A stretch of 64,000 bases of DNA from Neurospora intermedia (GCA_037102815.1 BTPP01000004.1:2108001-2172000), one strand, 5' to 3'. Positions 22,802 through 34,759 are shown, numbered from the stretch's first letter. Program-made: numbers and translations. Notes: a model not told the origin generated them from the letters alone.

Positions 22802-25800
22802 GTTGATGCAAGCGGCTCTGCAAGCGCCCCTTCAATAGTTGCACGTTGATTTCCTGTTAAGCTCACAGCAGTGGCTTGGGCCCGGGTGGCTCAAGATATG
22901 AGACAGGAAGTCTTGCGTAGTTACACCGTCGGTCTGAATGGATCACGAAGCTGCTAGATCTCAACCGCTGTCCCTTCTAGCCCCAGACGTCTAATAACTG
23001 GCCAGTCTGGCGCGCGGTCCGCGTCAAGCGCATGCAAACACACAAGACTGTTGAACGTTAAATGCGATGTTGGTTCTGCCGTCGCGGCTAGGACCTATTT
23101 CCTCAGGTAGTCTACAAAGAATCGATATGTAGGTTCTGCGCAATGGCTTGATGTCGAACGGATGGGAGCAGATGCTTCAAGCTTGGATTGATGATGCCGC
23201 CAAGACCGATGTGATGGATATGATCATAAAAGGAGAGCCAGCGAGTGGATGGACTAGTGTAGATTGTCGAGAAATGAAGGACAAGGGTGACTGCTGAAAC
23301 AGGTAAGATGACGGACACGCGACAGCCTCGAGCCTAGCGGACACGATGCTGGATGTACCGAGAAGAAAACGAGTGCCGTTATGCGAAAAATGCAGAAAAG
23401 CGAACAACAATGCGTGTTGCGCAGGCGGTCGGCAAAAGAGGGCCCTAGTCCTGGTGGGATGAAAGGACGCGGTGATAAAAGAAGTAGTATTGAATGATGG
23501 ATGAGAAAAAGTGAAGTCGTTGGTTGTTTGGATTGACAATTTCAAAGTTGCCCGTTGCTGTAAAGCTAGGACAAAATGGGATTTGGCTCCAGGGGGAGAA
23601 AACCGGATGTTCCTCTATATCGATGTAAGGTACCCTGCTGTGCCGAGTGGATAACGAAATAAAAAGTGACGATGGAACGGGGATGTAGCCTGACTGGGAC
23701 AGCTGAGGTTGAGGAGTAAAATTAAGCTTTGGATGCAAAGACCGATTGCGGAGTACGATGAAGACGTAGAAATATACGCCTCAGGAGGAAGCCGCGATGA
23801 TTTCTACTGTCGCTCCTGCTACATTTCTCTTGGATTTCTAAAGATCGTCAAGGTGCGAAACGAATGTGTAGACACGGCACATGTTCTCTTCATTGTTGCT
23901 GTCACGAAAATGGCCATGATTGGAAAAGTACAAGGCTGTGTACCGCGCGAGAATCAAGATAACTCCCGTTGCTGGGGCCACGCCGCGCCAGGGCAGGCTC
24001 AGCTGAGGTTCCGTCAGCACCTGCAGTGCAGCACAGACAGCTGGGAGGCCTGGAGTCGCTGGGGACTTGGACCTGAAACAGCACCTTTTCGCCAGGGGCT
24101 TCCTGGTTCCCGTCAAAGGAATGCTGCCCTGGAGGTGCCCTCCACTCCCCGTGCCGTCGGGTGTGGTTCCATCGAAACTTCCCGTCGGCCCCGTCTGCCC
24201 GATGTCCCAACTCCCAACTCCCAACTCCCAAACATATCGTGGCCGGGACGTCAACCGAGATCAGGAACGTCTCGCTACCATCTTCGCGGAGTATCACGTA
24301 CCATGCCTTGTGAGTGAAGTCTCGAATGCTTCAATCTTTGTACTGATGTCAGATCTCTACTAGTGCCGATATCCTCCTTGTAGACTTGCTCTAGGGTCAG
24401 GCTTTAGCAGGTCGCTCTCGTCCGCCATGGGCGACACCCTACCCTCTTGCGCTCGACTTTCTGACCAAGTTAGGCGCCCGGCAAAAATCTTACCAATGAG
24501 AGGAACAAGGCATGATCTATAGAGGGATGAATCATCTTCTATTTTTACTCATTACCCATCCTAAAAGCCATGTGTTCTATGACCTGGGCCAACTTCGCAA
24601 TTTACCCCGCAAGAAATTCGGATAGCTTTGAAAACTTGAATATTTCTAATTGTATATCAAAACAACCGACACAATGCGGATGGATGACGCCTTCGCCAGC
24701 AGCAATTCTTCATGACCCTGGCAATATAGTCGTCCAGGATGTCATAATTCCACACTTATGTCTTAGATCCTACTTTGAACCAAACACAATGGATCACGAC
24801 AAAGCCTAGACCTTCCATATGTTGTTTGTGGAACATCGATCCACGCGTCAAACGGGCTACGCACTTGTCTCAACCACTTATTTTCGGGACTTGATGAACC
24901 TCGCCATGCTTAAGGCAAAACATCTATCACCAGGCAAAGTGGTTAGCCCGCCAAGCGGCCTGGTCTGTAGTTTTATATAGTTGATCTGAGGCCATGAGGT
25001 TATCCTGAGGTTGTTCCGATTACCTATGCCTGCTACGACCTGGCTTATGTCTTAGCCCTTGGACCAAGTATGGAAAGAATCGGCACATTCGTGCCGACGG
25101 CTCGCCTTAACGTCAGCATAGCATCACCACGAAACGCTGTCGTGCCTGACTGACAGCCTGCAGCCTTATTCCCGCCGGGACGGTGCGCTAGCTTCAACCC
25201 CGTGGCCCGAACATTCCGGCCTGATGGTGACTGGCCTGCCGGGAGCCAAGACTCTGTTCCACGAGGGACAAGCTATCGCCAAGCAATCGCTCAACCAGCT
25301 TGATGCACAAGAAGAAGATTGGCCTTGCTCCAATCTCTGACTTTTGATCTAGTATATGGGGGAAACTTTTCTTAGGTCTAGGAGATCAGATAAGATCTGA
25401 GATCAGGCTCAGAGGATTTGGTACGCCTTTGTAAAATTCGGAGCCTGGTACACTAGCAGATCTCTCGCGGGTGCGGGGTAGAAATCCAAGCTATTTCTCT
25501 AGACTTTCCAAAATGGTTTATGTGGGCGTATCGAGTTTGACAAAGGTGTACGATTTCTAGTTGTCAAGTGGTGTGTGTCTGGTTGATGGGTCTGGATCCG
25601 CCCCGCAAATCGTGATCGCGGATTGACTCGAGTCCGATCAGAAAGAAACACAGTGTGAAGAGCCAGAGTCGCGAAGACAAGAATAGAAAGGAGGAGGACT
25701 GAGCTCTTCAGTTTGATTCAGTTCTCTTCCACACCACATCGATATGCCTAGAAAGTAGATGTGTTGCAGTGCCTAGAGGTAGTGTACTCAACGGACAGTT

Positions 25801-27155
25801 TAAGTGTCTCTACATCTAATCTATCACGACAACTGATCATTTCATCTTGTTCCAGCCCTGACAAATCGTGGGAAGTCTGAGGGTTTTAAGATCGGCAAGT
25901 TCCGTATTCGACTACGACGATTGAAGTAGTGACTCTGCACTAGACCAGGTATAGAAGACTAAGGTAAACTTAAGGAGTCAAGCTCCGGCCGGGAACTGGA
26001 TCTGGAACGCCCATGTTGGAGCTACCGATATATCCTTGCTACATACCTCTAGACAGCCTCGACCGCACATTCAGCCAAAACACTTTCATCTCTGAGTTGT
26101 GAGTTGATCCACCGAATAAGATATATTCGGGACATGAAAAGATGACATCCACTGAGAGGGCGTCATGAATCAATCCATAGCCTGACACAGATGCGGCACG
26201 GGACCCACGATACCGACTCCTGAGCAGGAGATGGAGTTGCGGATAAGTTCTCTCTCAAGTGGAAGCTCGCACTTGATTCCTAGTGGCGGCCCCATCCACT
26301 GATTTGGGAACTCTACGGCCCGTCTCTGCAAAAGTGAGCCGAGATGAACAGTGCATCCGGAACTGGAACACGGTACACTTCCCCCGCTTAGTTTACAGGA
26401 GGAGTACTACATTCGGCGCCTACAAGTATATGCTGAAGGTGCCATTCCAACCGCAAGCCCGTCCCCGGCCTTCGTCGAATGCGATTTATCCTGACGACTG
26501 GAAACGTTCCCTCGACCACTTCCCATCCGCACATCCCATCTTGCCGAGCAAGATACGAACGTCAAATCTTCAGCGCCAGAACTACCTAAGTATCCTTCAT
26601 CATCTGCTGTGCTAGATCCACGCCGCGGCGCAATTCTCGCCTCTTCTCTCCACCTGCAGATTGCGACTCGAGCCCTGTTTTTTTTCTTCTTTCAGCAGTT
26701 CAGGCCATATACAATCACGATTTCTCGGCGCCCAGCCTCTGAAGCTCAGGGCCTTCAGAACACCTTCACGCCCTACTTTGCTACCTATCTTGACACCACA
26801 CCTGTCTCAAACCTCAAGAGCGATCGCAGGGCATCGCGTGCCGGGAAAGTGATCGCGAATCTTCCGAAGGAAAGCTATTGGGGTAGATCGGAGAGGGGCT
26901 ATTGTGAGGGCAATTGAACGATACACCTTGGACACACACTGGATTCTGGCAATAGGGCCACATTTGCGACATCAATCCCGACGACTGTGGACAGCGAGCC
27001 TCGACCACAACCACGATCACGGCGCTGTACGCGCACCAGATGCGACACCAGAGAGACCAAACCTTATGGCGATTGAGGCATAGACAGCAGGAGGCAGAAG
27101 GATTGCCAAAGCGCATCCCCAGCGGTCTTTTGCCGTCATTTGCGACCGATTTAGC
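22802..27155. other. 4.35 kb divergent spacer between tea4 and palH
   Basis: No gene could be supported. The 1 kb next to tea4 and about 500 bases next to palH (26,600-27,155) probably contain promoters and long 5' leaders. The centre (24,300-26,300) has scattered short frames only. I looked for transposon ends and saw none. Confidence 0.4.
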
Positions 27156-29495
27156 ATGGAACCACGACAGCTCTTCAGCGACCCGACGGCCGATCCGATA
27201 TCTACCGCCGGGGCCGCCAGCAATGCTCTCAGCTGCGCTTCTTTCAACCTCCCCGAAGGAGGCATACTCCAACTCCCCAATGGCGAGATCATTACGCTTA
27301 GCGCTCCGGCCGCCTTTAAACCGCCATCATGCAATCTCGCCCTTCGTTCCGTTCCCAACATTATTGCTTCTGGCGGAGTCGTAGGGGGGGCTGCAAGTGG
27401 CACCATGGGACTGAAAGCAGATGACGACTCCCACTTTTCGGACTGGCGTGATCCGTTCTATGCGTCGACGTTCCCGCAATGCTACGCTCTTGCAGCGACG
27501 ACCATTATCGCATACACTTTGGTTATCATGCTCTTCATCACGCCGAGGTCATTTCTTGATGGCGGAGTGGTTGTTTTGGGACGCAAAGGGTTCACAAATG
27601 GCGGCGGCGGCACCAGCATCGGAGGACGTCCTTGGTTGCAGAAAGTTGCAGCTCTCTCGGTCGCCATTTCACTGACCATCGCCAACGCAGCCACGTTTCG
27701 CGCCGCCGAGCAACAGTATTCCTGGGGGGTTCAAAACGCCAAACAACTACAAGAAGACGTTCTTGGTGGGGCCGAACTCAAAATCATCCGTATTATATCC
27801 GACACCTTTCTATGGCTCGCCCAAGCGCAAACTCTGATTCGTCTGTTCCCGCGCCAGAGAGAAAAGGTGATTATCAAATGGACGGCTTTTGCGCTCATCA
27901 CGTTGGACGTCATTTTCCAATCACTCAACAGCTTCAAATATGGTGGTTCCGACCTTACACGGCCCAAGTTCACCGAGGCTGTGCCGGCCCTTAGTTATCT
28001 GTTCGCCCTCGCCCTGGGGGTTCTCTATGCTGCTTGGGTGCTATACTACTCGATTATGAAGAAGCGGTACGCGTTTTACCACCCCTTGATGAAGAATATG
28101 ATCCTCGTGGCTGTCCTGTCCGTGGTCTCCATTCTCGTTCCTGTTGTGTTCTTCATCCTCGATATATCGAAACCTGACTTCGCGGGTTGGGGAGACTACG
28201 TCAGATGGGTGGGGGCCGCTGCTGCTAGTGTCATTGTCTGGGAATGGGTAGAGAGAATTGAAGCATTGGAAAGGGAAGAAAAGAAGGATGGAATATTGGG
28301 AAGAGAAGTGTTCGATGGAGACGAGATGCTCGAGGCATCACAATCGGAACATGCCTGGCCAAAGATGAAGAGAAAGGGTTCGGGCGGTTCGGATTCGCAG
28401 GATACGGAAAGTGGTGGAGGTGGCAAGGACGTCGGGCCAAGCCTGTCGAGGTTTGGTGCTTGGTCGAAGATTAGCACCTTGACATCAAAGCACCGCACCG
28501 AGCCCAGCTCTAGAAACGAGCCTAACGAGGGAAGCTCGCCGGTGGCGGAAACTACAAATGACGACGAGAGGCCACGGTTCTTATCACCGCCGTTATGGCC
28601 CGCACGACCAACTCCGGCAGCTACGCCAATGAGCCGGACGGACACCACTAGCGCCGCGAGTACCATGTACGCTGTCAGGTACCATACCATGACAGAGCTG
28701 ACATCGTATGGTACGCCACCACCGACACGCAATATGGGGCGCTTGTCGGGGAGCGAGAGTCGTGGTTCCAGTCGACATAGGGACTATGGGAGCGCCAGTC
28801 CCGGCTCAGCGCCTGCTCAGGATGCTCGCTCAACACAAAATTCCCATGTGGGGGCGAAAGCCTCATCAGCAGGAAGCAGATGGCACGCACTTGCACCAAC
28901 AGTTTCAAGCAGGGATTTCGTAACGCGTTCGGAGCCACGAAGCAGCAAGATGCAGCGCGACGAGAATTCTCGATGGGATCTCCGCGCTAGAGTTGAGGAG
29001 TTCGCAGCAACCCAAGCCGAGAATCTACGCGAGAAGTTCCGCCCAACTCTGGATACCAACAACTTGCCCGTCACCGTTATCCCCGCGCCACCGCGAAGAG
29101 GCGCCGCCATCGCCCAGCTCTGTGAGGATGAAGAGCTTAATAATCATTCATCAAGGGAGGGAACGGTTAGGGAAGAGAGCCGGAATAGCAACGCTTCGGG
29201 AACGGTGGTTGCGGTAGGGGGCACCCAGACGCCGACACAAACTCCTTTTTCTCCTCCACCACGAGCGGCAAACAGCAGCATGAGCACAGCGCAAATGTCC
29301 CGGCCACAGCTGAGTCCCATCGTTACCCAGGGCTCATTTACCAACAATAGGTATAACCACCTGCCTGTGACGGTGATACCAGCTCCACCACGGCAAGACC
29401 CGACCAGAGCACCGTCGCAGCCGCAGTCACCGTCGCTAGTTGCTCTGGGTAAGCAACCAGCGAGAGGCGACTCCTCAACAACACCGTCTCCTTGA
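27156..29495 (+). CDS. palH: pH-response regulator PalH/RIM21 (plasma-membrane alkaline pH sensor)
   Basis: PalH is the seven-transmembrane sensor of the Pal/Rim ambient-pH pathway; with arrestin PalF it triggers ESCRT-dependent processing of PacC. Single exon, 779 aa, the family's usual size. The N-terminal ectodomain (about 1-105) is followed by seven hydrophobic segments between about 108 and 365, e.g. CYALAATTIIAYTLVIMLF and MILVAVLSVVSILVPVVFFI. The last is directly followed by the family hallmark WEWVERIEALEREE.KDGIL (gap at one position). The cytoplasmic tail (about 400-779) is Ser/Pro/Arg-rich and carries LPVTVIPAPPR twice (residues about 637-647 and 736-746). PalH tails bind PalF, so the repeated motif may be a docking site (inference). 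The first ATG is used, and no in-frame defect is seen. Confidence 0.96.
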   Translation: MEPRQLFSDPTADPISTAGAASNALSCASFNLPEGGILQLPNGEIITLSAPAAFKPPSCNLALRSVPNIIASGGVVGGAASGTMGLKADDDSHFSDWRDPFYASTFPQCYALAATTIIAYTLVIMLFITPRSFLDGGVVVLGRKGFTNGGGGTSIGGRPWLQKVAALSVAISLTIANAATFRAAEQQYSWGVQNAKQLQEDVLGGAELKIIRIISDTFLWLAQAQTLIRLFPRQREKVIIKWTAFALITLDVIFQSLNSFKYGGSDLTRPKFTEAVPALSYLFALALGVLYAAWVLYYSIMKKRYAFYHPLMKNMILVAVLSVVSILVPVVFFILDISKPDFAGWGDYVRWVGAAAASVIVWEWVERIEALEREEKKDGILGREVFDGDEMLEASQSEHAWPKMKRKGSGGSDSQDTESGGGGKDVGPSLSRFGAWSKISTLTSKHRTEPSSRNEPNEGSSPVAETTNDDERPRFLSPPLWPARPTPAATPMSRTDTTSAASTMYAVRYHTMTELTSYGTPPPTRNMGRLSGSESRGSSRHRDYGSASPGSAPAQDARSTQNSHVGAKASSAGSRWHALAPTVSSRDFVTRSEPRSSKMQRDENSRWDLRARVEEFAATQAENLREKFRPTLDTNNLPVTVIPAPPRRGAAIAQLCEDEELNNHSSREGTVREESRNSNASGTVVAVGGTQTPTQTPFSPPPRAANSSMSTAQMSRPQLSPIVTQGSFTNNRYNHLPVTVIPAPPRQDPTRAPSQPQSPSLVALGKQPARGDSSTTPSP

Positions 29496-30578
29496 CACGG
29501 CTGGCACGCCTTTTCTATCTATCATCCTTGGGTATTTTTGGGATTGTTTCTACATTTTTCTATAGGAGATACCACATGTTACTGCATTGTTTCGGCGTCT
29601 AGCGAGGATCAAAAAAGGGCGTTTAGGATGGAAGGTCGTAGGTGAGGTAGCCATCATCACCGTCTGAATGTTCGGGGCCCGCGGAAAGGGGAAGTGAGAG
29701 GCTATATGGTATATGTGTGGTTGTACATTCAATGGCAACTTTCTTGGATGTTCACTATACTTTCTCACTGATTGATGGCATTTTTGAGGTACCTACCCTC
29801 TATGAAGGATTCATGAATTCTGGATGAAGTTGCCCTGCCAAGTTCTGTCTGCAATTTGTTTGCGCGCTTGGGTCATATCAAAGGATGGAGTTGTTCTTGG
29901 CGGCCGGTCGCAATGACCCTGATGTTGGTGGAAAAGTCCTTTGCAATCCCTTGTGAAGTGTGAAAACCCCTTTTCTGCTAACAAACTGCCTCCACAGAAT
30001 GGTCGTAGCCAGTTAGGTACATACCTAGTCAGTCAGCAGGGTTCCGCGGACTCGGCAGCCCTTGGAGTTGCACTCCCCATTGGGACACCTCGCTGCCGAC
30101 TCCAAAGAGTGGTGCCGTCCAATCCAGCCTCGGCTCGTGAATGTCAGACTTATGCGCACCGCTAACCTGTTTTACCACCTATTTCCCGCGGCCTTGGCGA
30201 ACATCATCACTTTTGATCACGTTGATGAAAATGCATTCTCTTCACGGCCACGTACTCAAGATATTGAGAGAGTGCATGGTCTTGGAAAAAAGCGTTGTTT
30301 GCTCATGAATTTGCAGTAGGAACAAAAGTTCTTTGGTGAAGTAATGGCCGAGCTTTTGACCATCAAAATCTGTAGTGGCCTCTGCGCGCGGTGCGCATAG
30401 GTAATTTTGACATGAGCAAGCTCGGGTCGGGTCTCTTGAAGACAAACCCCCCTGATCCTCGCCATCGGCCTCTCCAGTATCCCCGTAGAATAGGCCAATG
30501 AAGATTCATTTTGAAAAGACTAATAGAGAGTGCGCTTGGCGATTTAACCTGATGGGGAAGTGGGGGAAGAGAAGAGAC
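29496..30578. other. palH 3' region and flank of the transposon
   Basis: The palH 3' UTR lies at the left. The rest holds no supported gene. Base composition is normal right up to the transposon's duplicated target site. Confidence 0.4.
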
Positions 30579-30587
30579 GAAAAATAG

Positions 30588-30672
30588 CGAAAAGGCTAGC
30601 TGGAGAGCCCCGATATACTCCCTGGAAAGCCCCCCCCACCTCTTTCGCTGAATAAGCGCAGCCAGCCAGCCA
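30588..30672 (+). repeat. Left terminal inverted repeat of the MULE
   Basis: This end matches the complement of the right end over about 85 nt, including the eight-C run and the GCGCAGCCAGCCAGCCAC word. The few differences are A/G or C/T changes (for example ATACTCCC against ATGCTCCC). Confidence 0.95.
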
Positions 30673-31050
30673 CCACACACACACACCACCAGCGCACTAC
30701 ACCGCTAAATCAATGGCCGCGCATCACCAGATCTACATTATTCTTTTTCACGTAAGGGTATTCAAAAGTCGTTAATCCAGTCAATTATCCCGATTATCTA
30801 CTACTAAGGCGGTTAATACTATAATTGCCAATAATACTACTATCCTCTTTGCTAGCTCTAATACTACACTTACTACCCAGAGTCAAAATACACGTACCCA
30901 CCCTAATTTTAATACCCGCCGTATAAGTACTACCCAGAGTGCGCCCCCATATTATATCCCTATAAATATACTAGAGGTATTAGAGGCGGTACTATAGGGG
31001 CTGGAACTCGCTTATACTACGTTGCTAATATAACCCATCCCTCTCCTTAT

Positions 31051-31290
31051 TACTAGTTAGAAGGCGGCGGACCGTCCCAATATTAAAGCAGCTATCTAAC
31101 AGGAACTAGCGGTCCATAACCAAACTGACTAGAGCCGGTAGGAGCTAGCATATAGCCGTAAGACGGCTATTACCAAACTGGCGGCTATTATTAGACTTAG
31201 GAATATAGTAATAGAGAGGGTACTAGAACTCTTTATAAGGGAATTAGAGGGTAAAAAGGCGAGGGTAAAGGTAAAGGGACTAGAGCTCTA
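31051..31290 (+). pseudogene. Second coding remnant in the MULE, plus strand
   Basis: One frame reads as a continuous basic/helical sequence over about 80 codons (for example ELAYSRKTAITKLAAI, then VLELFIRELEGKKARVKV). It is broken by three TAA/TAG codons near its start, of the type RIP makes from CAA and CAG. It is on the strand opposite to the transposase remnant, so it may be a second gene of the element. I do not recognise the family. Confidence 0.4.
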
Positions 31291-32279
31291 ACTAGCTAGG
31301 GGGGTACTATAACCGCTAGAGCCGTTATTAGCGGCGCTTCTAATACTAATATTCTCTATAAGGCAATACTCTCTAAAAAGCTCTAGTGGAATACCTCAAA
31401 CTCTACTCTCGTAAGCACCCCATCTCCCGCTAATTCTTAAGTTACTACTCATTAAGTACCCCCTCCTCCTCTACCTCTACCGCAGTAGCGAAGTATAGAC
31501 GCTAGTACCCTCCCCCCCCTCTAAGCATTTTATTATATTACCCAGCGGGGAGGCTCGTCGTAAGAAGGTATACAGCGGTTATTATACTAGTTACAATCGA
31601 CTAGTACGGGTTAGATGGGCAGGCCTTAATTACCTTCGAATTCGCGTAGCTCGTAAACCTCCGGATTTATAAGGTTTCGCCCCAATACTCTACGTATATA
31701 ATTAGTAAAGTCTAGGTCGGAGATAGCCGCGGCTCGTCGGCGGCCAAGTAAGGTAGCGGGGTCTTAAATTGCGTAAGCCTAACGTTCAACCTCGGTTATA
31801 GAACCGCTTAGCCACCAATATATATCTATATCCCCCATCGCTAATAATAATAGGGGGTCTATTTACAATAGCCTTAATATAAAGTACTTACAAGGAAGCC
31901 CATACTATATAGTAAACTCCTTCTTACAAATAACATTTAAATCTTAGCGTAAATCTCTAAGCCAATCGTTATAAGTATAGCGGTATTAATACTATAGAAG
32001 TTTAAAAGTATACGGCGCTACCTATATTAAAAAAAAAGGAGGTCAATTAACTAGACTTCCAAAGTATAAAAGAGACCAACTCTATATATAAGGGTAATAA
32101 TAAAAAGAATACGAATACACTTTACTTACTTTTAGTACCAAATCTTCAAATATCCCTACTCTTTTATATTTATATAAGACCGTCTATCTCGCCGTTATAC
32201 ATCCCGATTTAAACTCCTATCTTTAAGACCAGCATAAGGATTATATATATTAATATAGCTAATCTAAAGAGGAGAGTCA

Positions 32280-32384
32280 ATTCTTAAGGAAGCGCTTAAT
32301 AGCCTTATATATAGACTCAATTCGGTTAGTTACTCTAATACTAAAGTTTCTATACTTCGAAACAATATAGTTACCAAACTCGTT
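32280..32384 (-). pseudogene. MULE transposase remnant (C-terminal conserved block)
   Basis: This minus-strand frame is open for 35 codons and contains FSIRVTNRIESIYKAIKRF. That fits the Mutator-like transposase pattern of an aromatic residue followed by T-[ST]-[NR]-[RV]-x-E-S-x-x-x-x-[IL]-K. The sequence upstream on the same strand (to about 34,000) is too mutated to read. The match supports MULE membership independently of the 9-bp duplication. Confidence 0.6.
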
Positions 32385-33309
32385 AATCTACGGGAGGTAA
32401 TATTTATAAATATATACTAAAAGTACTATAAAAAGATATTAGCGAAAAAAGTACATAATTTATTATAGAAACAATAGGGGTAATAATTTACGAATCTATC
32501 TTTTAAACTTATAATATAGTAGATACTATACCCGCTTAAAGCAATCCTTATTATTAATATAAACTACTTACCGCTAGGCGGCTTAGAAGCCCTTATACGT
32601 ATCTTAATAGAATCAACGAGTAGGGTTAAAAGCAAGTATATTATATCGCCATAGAGCGATAACTTCAATTACTAACTTATTAACCGCCTTACAAACTCCT
32701 TATCTATCGTTAAATTACTAAATAAAGCGGCTAGCAGTAGTAGTATCGTTAGCCTCTTCCAGGTTATCTTCTTCTAAATCGTCGTCAATACGCTCATTAT
32801 CCTCATCAACATTACCATCCCCAACTTCGTTACTAATTTAATCTTCGGCCACCGCCGCAGGACCTCTATACAATAAAGGATCGGGACTATTACTATCTAA
32901 ATCCCGGACCATTAGCAGGGGATTTATAAGGTTAATACCGGGGGTAGGATAATTATTACTATTACTAGAAGGTTAAACCCACTTCTTTTTAATATAATAA
33001 TTTACATTCTTTATAATATACTATATATAGAGCTAGTACAGCACATTTAAGTAAGCAGTAATAGCAGCCTTTTTAAATCCTTTATCAAAGTTAATAATAA
33101 ATACTATAGGATTAGGAATCTCGTAATCCTCTTAAAGCTTCTTCAAATAATTAAACTACTACTAGAAGTCTTCTTATCTTTCTCCGCTTAAGAGACTAAA
33201 GCTAACGTTAAAATTACAACCTAATATATTAATACTAATAATATTAAGGAGGGGGAGGTTAAAGTAATTTACCTATATAGAAGTATAATTAATTACCTAC
33301 ACTCTAAAG

Positions 33310-33397
33310 GAAACCGACTTTTTTTTATAAAATCAATTTCTTTGAATAAAATTGACTTTTTTTAAAGAAATCGATTTTATAAAAAAAAGTCGGTTTC
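33310..33397. repeat. Near-perfect 88-bp palindrome within the MULE
   Basis: Two 34-nt arms (33310-33343 and 33364-33397) beginning GAAACCGACTTTTTTT are complementary except at one transition and are separated by a 20-nt AT-rich loop. It would form a long hairpin. It could be a nested foldback element or part of the original transposon. Confidence 0.85.
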
Positions 33398-34665
33398 TTA
33401 AAAAGACGATTTATTTATTTTATACGTATTATTAACTAATAATACATAGGGATTTTTCTTCTACATTTTAATACATTAGTCGAAAGTCTAAAATACCCAT
33501 ATAACCTACTACTCGTTGTAATTAATAAAGTGCTTAATACTATAGCAATTCTTATACTACTCCAACAAATCGATAAGCATTTTAGTCGAAGAATAAGGAC
33601 CGTACTTTATACAGCGGATACACTACTAAATATTCAATACCTCCTTAGCCGTAATAAGGACTCAAAGACTACGTAGTTCTAATACTAAATTATTACAGTT
33701 AACGCATTATATAACAACCGAATCATCGTCTTTAAAATCCAAAGTACCGTTCAAATAATAAACAATCTAACGGACGGTTATTCTAGCAATACTAAACAAC
33801 CGTTCAATAACAATATTAACAACTTCTTTATAATTACAACGAACCTATTATCGGTAGACGATATTACCAGCGAAATTAGCGATATCGAAATTATAATTAT
33901 AGTAATTCTTAATTTCTTCAACAAACTACTAATTACCCTACCTCTTCCTTAATACAACTTTTACCTAATATAAGCAATCAAACCGCTTCGAACTAGTATT
34001 TCGAACGCCTTATCCGGTAGCCTTATAAACGCGGCCGTACATACAACAATAATCAACCCATCTAACAACACCCTCCTCCCCCCTCTTTTTACTCTTTAAC
34101 TAGGCATACAATACGACCGTAAAGCCTTATTATACACAATAATCTTACAGCGCGTCAAAGGCGGCGACCAGATTATTGTAGCTAAAAAATATAAATAGTA
34201 GCCGGGCTAATTCTCTAACGCACTCGCTAAAGGACGGTAACCGCGTTCTTAATCTCGATCGCTAACAGGGACAACGGATTAACAACAACTAAATTTCAAC
34301 AAAGGGAATTATACTCCAATCGGGAATAACTAATCAAAACGGACTAGGGGTCATTTTAGCGGGCAAATCTATTAAATCGTAGTCAAATATATTCGTCGTA
34401 GTCGGGGAGGGAGGCAGTCTAACTTACTCAAACGAACACACAACTTACAGTAGGCGGGCGGGCGATGTCAATTAACACTACGCAACACTACGGGGTCGAT
34501 GACACTCTACGAAACAACAACAAAGACAACGAGATAATCGCTGCAAAAGATCGCTAAACGGTAGAGTACTGTCTCGCGATACCCTCATTCAATTACACGA
34601 CGCTAACTATCGCTAACAGAATACGCGCGACGGCGGTGGCGGTTGGGCAGCAATACTGTATGTAG

Positions 34666-34750
34666 TGGCTGGCTGGCTGCGCTTACTTAGCGAAAGAGGT
34701 GGGGGGGGCTTTCCAGGGAGCATATCGGGGCTCTCCAGCTAGCCTTTTCG
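34666..34750 (-). repeat. Right terminal inverted repeat of the MULE
   Basis: This is the inverted partner of the left end, ending at CTTTTCG just before the duplicated GAAAAATAG. It stays GC-rich, in contrast to most of the interior. Confidence 0.95.
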
Positions 34751-34759
34751 GAAAAATAG

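Larger units (their letters stand above)
30588..34750 (-). mobile_element. RIP-mutated Mutator-like (MULE) DNA transposon, 4,163 bp
   Basis: The ends are inverted repeats of about 85 nt beginning CGAAAAGGCTAGCTGGAG. The direct repeat GAAAAATAG flanks the element exactly (30579-30587 and 34751-34759). A 9-bp duplication plus long inverted repeats is the Mutator-superfamily pattern. The interior is extremely AT- and TA-rich with dense TAA/TAG, as produced by repeat-induced point mutation (CpA to TpA on either strand). Differences between the two ends are all transitions. A minus-strand stretch at 32384-32280 still reads like MULE transposase, so the transposase gene ran right to left (strand given accordingly). 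No intact frame remains. RIP implies that at least one more copy existed in the genome. About 34,100-34,660 is less altered. Confidence 0.9.

Noticed and set aside
23709-24317. 202-codon plus-strand frame in the tea4-palH spacer
   Set aside because: Competing frames on the other strand are equally long, with no recognisable protein features or splice-consistent extension.
30588-34750. Reading the AT-rich element as an LTR-type element or as centromere-like DNA
   Set aside because: The ends are inverted, not direct, repeats, the target duplication is 9 bp, and a MULE-type transposase block is readable.
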